From contig CAMWYL010000116.1 in NCBI GenBank assembly GCA_947178465.1, positions 1 through 8,996 on the forward strand: a stretch of DNA of 8,996 nt, in the 5' to 3' direction. The notes under the pieces were generated by a model. The model was not told where the DNA came from. It searched no databases and saw only the letters and a list, made by a program, of their open reading frames with translations. This DNA comes from an uncultured Lachnospiraceae bacterium. GTDB lineage: Bacteria > Bacillota > Clostridia > Lachnospirales > Lachnospiraceae. The number at the start of each line of letters is the position of its first letter. Position 1 is the first letter of the stretch. Both the position numbers and the translations under genes were made by a program. This document shows positions 5,620 to 8,996 of the stretch, piece by piece.

Positions 5620-6849
5620 ATGAAAAACCAAAAAACGAAATATTTTCTTGAGGGGTTGGCGACAGGCGTTCTGGTTTGCCTGACGATTTTGTTCCTCGTG
5701 ATGAGCGTTACGCGTTTTTACCGCAATGTGGAGGCTGTCAGGAGAGCGCAGGAGCAGGCAGCGGATACGAGTGAAATCCATACTGTGACAGATGTTTCCG
5801 TGACGAGGAAGCTTGGAATACTTGAGAACACCATTCAAAAATATTTCTGGAAGGATGTTTCTGTCGAAACGCTGGAGAACGGCGTATACAGAGGGCTTTT
5901 GGAAGCGTTGGATGATCCCTACAGCGTGTATTATACCCATGAGGAGCTGGTCGCGTTACAGGAGCAGACGGAGGGTATTTATTACGGAATCGGAGCCTAT
6001 ATCAGTCAAAACCAAGAGATGGGCTATGTGCAGATCAGTGGAATCATTAAGAACACGCCGGCTGAGGAGAGCGGTCTCCTGCAGGATGATTACATCTATG
6101 CCGTAGACGGCGAGAACATGCAGGGAAGGGACAGCACATATGTTGTCAGTAAGATTAAGGGTGAGGAAGGTACCTATGTCACGATTACCGTGGTGCGCGA
6201 GGGCGCTTCCGATATGTTGGATATCGAGGTGGAACGCCGTCGGATAGAGAGTCCTACCGTTGAGTATGAGATGTATGAGAACGGAATGGCCTATATTCAG
6301 ATAACGGAATTTGACTTAGTGACCTCAAAGCAGTTTGAGGAGGCATATAATCAGGCGAAATCAGACGGGATGCAGGGGCTTATCATTGACCTGCGAAGCA
6401 ATCCGGGCGGCAACCTGTCCACGGTGTGCGACATTGCGCGTATGCTTCTGCCCAAGGGACTGATTGTTTACACGGAGGACAAATACGGCAAGCGCGAGGA
6501 GTATACCTGTGACGGCAGAAATAAGGTAGAGGTGCCGATGGTGGTACTTACAAACGGTTACAGCGCAAGTGCCTCGGAGATTCTGGCCGGTGCGATAAAG
6601 GATTACGGAATCGGCAGGATTGTGGGAACGACCACCTATGGAAAGGGGATTGTCCAGAAGGTCATCAATTTGTCGGACGGCTCGGCGTTAAAGCTGACAG
6701 TCAGCACCTACTACACGCCGAACGGGAATAACATTCATCAGATCGGCATTGAGCCGGATGTGGAGGTACCGTTTGATGCGGAGCAGTATCAGAACGGAGT
6801 GGATAATCAGCTTGAGCAGGCGAAGGAAGTGCTTGCACAAATGATGTGA
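5620..6849 (+). CDS. S41-family C-terminal processing protease (CtpA/CtpB-like)
   Basis: This is a 409-residue serine protease anchored in the membrane by one N-terminal helix (about residues 8-31), with the rest outside the cell membrane. Residues 60-110 match the family's helical N-domain (YRGLLEALDDPYSVYYTHEE). A PDZ domain follows (about 113-205; YYGIGAYI, then SGLLQDDYIYAVDGENM). The S41 protease core is about 210-385, with GLIIDLRSNPGGNL (253-266), NGYSASASEILAGAI (312-326) and TTYGKGIVQ (338-346). By alignment with Prc/CtpA, the Ser-Lys dyad should be S317 and K342, 25 residues apart as in E. coli Prc. The ATG at 5620 has AAGGA at 5603-5607, a somewhat long spacing. It follows the M23 gene by 18 bases and ends the operon at the terminator at 6858-6891. 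CtpB is the B. subtilis relative next to ftsEX; the substrate here is unknown. Confidence 0.93.
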   Translation: MKNQKTKYFLEGLATGVLVCLTILFLVMSVTRFYRNVEAVRRAQEQAADTSEIHTVTDVSVTRKLGILENTIQKYFWKDVSVETLENGVYRGLLEALDDPYSVYYTHEELVALQEQTEGIYYGIGAYISQNQEMGYVQISGIIKNTPAEESGLLQDDYIYAVDGENMQGRDSTYVVSKIKGEEGTYVTITVVREGASDMLDIEVERRRIESPTVEYEMYENGMAYIQITEFDLVTSKQFEEAYNQAKSDGMQGLIIDLRSNPGGNLSTVCDIARMLLPKGLIVYTEDKYGKREEYTCDGRNKVEVPMVVLTNGYSASASEILAGAIKDYGIGRIVGTTTYGKGIVQKVINLSDGSALKLTVSTYYTPNGNNIHQIGIEPDVEVPFDAEQYQNGVDNQLEQAKEVLAQMM

Positions 6850-6857
6850 GAATCGGG

Positions 6858-6891
6858 ATACGGCCGTGGGGAGACTCATGGTCGTATTTTT
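6858..6891 (+). terminator. Rho-independent terminator of the ftsEX operon
   Basis: An 11-bp stem pairs 6858-6868 (ATACGGCCGTG) with 6877-6887 (CATGGTCGTAT), including two G-T pairs, around the eight-base loop GGGAGACT, and runs into TTTTTA. It begins nine bases after the S41 protease stop and separates the operon from uvrB. Confidence 0.9.
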
Positions 6892-6904
6892 ACCTCAAAA
6901 AAGA

Positions 6905-6916
6905 AAACAAATGTTT
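6905..6916. promoter_or_regulatory. Candidate LexA (SOS) box upstream of uvrB
   Basis: AAACAAATGTTT is an inverted repeat (AAACA-AA-TGTTT) that keeps the AAC-N4-GTT core of the Gram-positive LexA box CGAACNNNNGTTCG. Extended to 14 bases (6904-6917) it matches CGAACATATGTTCG at 10 positions, and the outer C/G bases are the main loss. It ends ten bases before the -35 element of the uvrB promoter. uvrB is a classic LexA-controlled gene in Firmicutes, which raises the prior. The relaxed outer bases keep this moderate. Confidence 0.5.
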
Positions 6917-6925
6917 GGATTATGC

Positions 6926-6954
6926 TGTACAATTTTTTTTGTTTGTGATACAAT
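6926..6954 (+). promoter_or_regulatory. Sigma-A promoter of uvrB with extended -10
   Basis: The -35 element TGTACA (6926-6931, 4/6) is followed by a 17-base spacer and -10 TACAAT (6949-6954, 5/6). An extended -10 TG lies at 6946-6947, giving TGATACAAT. The predicted start of transcription is near 6961, with a leader of about 57 bases. The element lies just downstream of the operon terminator, as expected for an independent uvrB promoter. Confidence 0.78.
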
Positions 6955-6957
6955 CTA

Positions 6958-6977
6958 AATTGCTTCGAATTGCTTCA
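6958..6977 (+). repeat. Two-copy 10-bp tandem repeat in the uvrB leader
   Basis: AATTGCTTCG (6958-6967) is followed directly by AATTGCTTCA (6968-6977), nine of ten bases identical. It covers the predicted transcription start. It could be a protein-binding pair spaced by one helical turn or simple slippage; nothing in the sequence decides between these. Confidence 0.5.
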
Positions 6978-7017
6978 AACATTTTTCCAGGCATCATTTT
7001 TGGAGGTGCATTGTTTT

Positions 7018-8996
7018 ATGGAGTTTAAGCTACACTCGGAATATCAACCTACCGGCGACCAGCCGCAGGCGATTGAGGCGCTCGTGAACGGCTTCCGGGA
7101 GGGCAATCAGTTTCAAACCCTGCTCGGCGTTACCGGTTCGGGCAAGACCTTTGCGATGGCCAACATCATACAGGCCCTGAATAAGCCTACGCTGATTATC
7201 GCGCACAATAAGACGCTTGCGGGGCAGCTTTACGGTGAGATGAAGGAGTTTTTTCCTGAAAATGCAGTAGAATATTTTGTGTCGTACTATGACTATTACC
7301 AGCCGGAGGCGTATATTCCGTCCTCTGACACCTATATTGCGAAGGATTCCGCAGTCAATGAAGAGATAGACAAGCTGCGCCTCTCGGCAACCGCCTCGCT
7401 TGCGGAGCGCAAGGATGTCGTGGTGGTGGCCAGCGTGTCATGCATTTACGGCTTGGGAAGTCCGGACGAATATCAGGGAATGATGCTGTCACTGCGTCCG
7501 GGGATGGTGAAGGACAGGGATGAAGTGATACGTGCGCTGATAGAGATGCAGTACAATCGGAACGACATGGATTTGGACAGAAGCTGTTTTCGCGTGCATG
7601 GAGATATTTTGGACATTAATCCCGCACAGGGTGGCGAATATCTGATACGGGTGGAGTTCTTTGGCGATGAGATAGACCGGATTTCCGAGATTGACCCTGT
7701 GACACAGAAGACGAACGTGCTTCTGGAGCATGTTACCATTTTCCCGGCCTCCCATTACGTGGTCGCGCCGGAACGAATTGCCAAGGCGTGCGACGCGATA
7801 GAGGCTGAGATGAAGGAGCGGGTGCGGTATTTTAAGGGTGAGGACAAGCTCTTGGAGGCGCAGCGGATTTCGGAGCGCACGAATTTTGATATAGAGATGC
7901 TCCGGGAGACCGGTTTTTGCTCCGGCATTGAGAATTACTCGCGCCATTTGAACGGCACGAAGGAGGGGGAAGCGCCCTACTGCCTTTTGGATTTCTTTCA
8001 GGAGGACTTTCTGATTATCATAGATGAGTCGCACATGACCATACCGCAGATCAGGGGGATGTATGCGGGGGACCGTTCGCGGAAGAACACCTTGGTGGAG
8101 TACGGCTTCCGGCTGCCATCGGCGTTGGATAACAGACCACTGCGGTTTGAGGAGTTTGAACAGAAGATAGACCAGATGCTGTTTGTCTCCGCGACGCCAA
8201 GCGTTTATGAGGAGGAGCATGAGCTTCTGCGGGCGGAGCAGATTATCCGACCGACAGGACTTCTTGACCCCGAAATAGAGATACACCCTGTTGAGGGGCA
8301 GATTGATGACCTGATATCAAGGGTAAATACGGAGGTTGAGAAGCATAATAAGGTATTGGTCACTACCCTGACGAAGCGTATGGCGGAGGACTTAAGCAAG
8401 TATATGAGCGAGGTGGGGATTCGGGTGAAATACCTCCACTCGGATATTGATACACTGGAACGGGCGGAAATTATCCGTGATATGCGTCTGGATGTGTTTG
8501 ATGTCCTTGTTGGCATCAATCTTCTGCGTGAGGGTCTTGATATTCCTGAGATTTCCCTTGTGGCGATACTGGATGCGGATAAGGAGGGATTCCTGCGTTC
8601 CGCGACTTCCCTGATACAGACGGTAGGGCGTGCGGCCCGAAATGCGGAGGGACATGTCGTGATGTATGCGGATGTGATTACCGATTCCATACGGACAACC
8701 TTGGATGAGACCGCCAGAAGACGTGCAATACAGCAGAAATACAATGAGGAAAACGGGATTACGCCGCAGAGTATCCGGAAGGCGGTGCGAGACCTGATCA
8801 GTATCTCAAAGACTGTGGCTAAGGAGGAGCAGGTGTTTGCAAAGGATCCGGAATCCATGAGCGAAAAGGAGCTTAAGAAGCTCATTGCCACAGTGGAAAA
8901 GAATATGCGCAAGGCGGCTGCGGAGCTGAATTTTGAGGCGGCGATGGAGCTGCGTGACAAGATGACGGAATTAAAACAAATGCTGAATGAGATGAC
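7018..8996 (+). CDS. uvrB: Excinuclease ABC subunit B, 3' end cut off by the window
   Basis: UvrB is the damage-verifying helicase-like subunit of nucleotide excision repair. It receives DNA from UvrA and recruits UvrC. The frame is open for 659 codons to the window edge. Visible motifs: the N-terminal YQPTGDQPQAI, Walker A GVTGSGKT (37-44), the damage-probing beta-hairpin YYDYYQPEAYIP (90-101), DESH box (336-339), RPTGLLDPEIEI, LREGLDIPE, and motif VI QTVGRAARN (534-542). The C-terminal UVR domain, which contacts UvrC, begins near 625 (VEKNMRKAAAELNFEAAMELRDKM). Relatives are about 660 residues long, so only a few residues and the stop should be missing. The ATG at 7018 follows GGAGG (7002-7006) with 11-base spacing, a bit long. 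The gene has its own promoter and a possible LexA box; uvrA often follows. Confidence 0.97.
   Translation, partial: MEFKLHSEYQPTGDQPQAIEALVNGFREGNQFQTLLGVTGSGKTFAMANIIQALNKPTLIIAHNKTLAGQLYGEMKEFFPENAVEYFVSYYDYYQPEAYIPSSDTYIAKDSAVNEEIDKLRLSATASLAERKDVVVVASVSCIYGLGSPDEYQGMMLSLRPGMVKDRDEVIRALIEMQYNRNDMDLDRSCFRVHGDILDINPAQGGEYLIRVEFFGDEIDRISEIDPVTQKTNVLLEHVTIFPASHYVVAPERIAKACDAIEAEMKERVRYFKGEDKLLEAQRISERTNFDIEMLRETGFCSGIENYSRHLNGTKEGEAPYCLLDFFQEDFLIIIDESHMTIPQIRGMYAGDRSRKNTLVEYGFRLPSALDNRPLRFEEFEQKIDQMLFVSATPSVYEEEHELLRAEQIIRPTGLLDPEIEIHPVEGQIDDLISRVNTEVEKHNKVLVTTLTKRMAEDLSKYMSEVGIRVKYLHSDIDTLERAEIIRDMRLDVFDVLVGINLLREGLDIPEISLVAILDADKEGFLRSATSLIQTVGRAARNAEGHVVMYADVITDSIRTTLDETARRRAIQQKYNEENGITPQSIRKAVRDLISISKTVAKEEQVFAKDPESMSEKELKKLIATVEKNMRKAAAELNFEAAMELRDKMTELKQMLNEM

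Noticed and set aside
6846..7028. Plus-strand open frame of 60 codons between the S41 protease and uvrB
   Set aside because: It runs through the terminator, promoter and leader of uvrB and has no ribosome binding site.
7489..8960. Minus-strand open frames opposite uvrB (265 and 251 codons)
   Set aside because: The plus strand carries every UvrB motif without a break; the Ser- and Arg-rich antisense products are typical shadows.
1..8996. Search by eye for CRISPR arrays, insertion sequences, phage genes, toxin-antitoxin or defence systems
   Set aside because: No spaced repeats, terminal inverted repeats, transposase or integrase motifs were seen. Apart from short spacers, the window is filled by housekeeping genes, so I do not claim a new system here.

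Overview
The window looks like chromosomal core DNA from a Gram-positive Clostridia, most likely a Lachnospiraceae-type anaerobe. The basis is protein style, AGGAGG-like ribosome binding sites, mid-range GC coding sequence with AT-rich spacers, and the gene neighbourhood. This assignment rests on family recognition by eye; no search was run.

Layout: (1) 1-95: 3' end of a tRNA-Gln(CTG) and its terminator. (2) 144-983: cvfB, an S1-domain/winged-helix RNA-binding protein. It converges on a small leftward YjfB-type motility gene (1054-1245), and one hairpin at 986-1021 can terminate both. The YjfB gene has a good candidate flagellar sigma (SigD/sigma-28) promoter. (3) 1246-1556: AT-rich intergenic region with that promoter, a weaker opposing SigD-like element, and three copies of TGTGGAWA ahead of the next gene. 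(4) 1557-6849: a compact rightward cluster: a CdaR/PucR-family regulator, ftsE, ftsX, a secreted coiled-coil M23 peptidase and an S41 (CtpA-like) protease, closed by a strong terminator at 6858-6891. (5) 6926-8996: uvrB with its own extended -10 promoter and a candidate LexA/SOS box; the gene runs off the right edge only a few residues before its expected end.

How the genes work together: FtsE (ATPase) and FtsX (membrane subunit) form a complex that gates peptidoglycan hydrolysis. The next gene encodes the kind of periplasmic/extracellular coiled-coil hydrolase that FtsEX controls, and here its zinc ligands are intact. The membrane-anchored S41 protease immediately downstream could process or turn over that hydrolase or other wall proteins. 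Having ftsEX, a ctpA/ctpB-type gene and uvrB close together resembles the Bacillus subtilis neighbourhood, so this is mostly conserved synteny. I see no mobile element, CRISPR array, phage gene or clearly new system. The most interesting leads are regulatory: a CdaR-type regulator with no visible terminator before the division/wall operon, repeated motifs in its leader, and opposed SigD-like elements.
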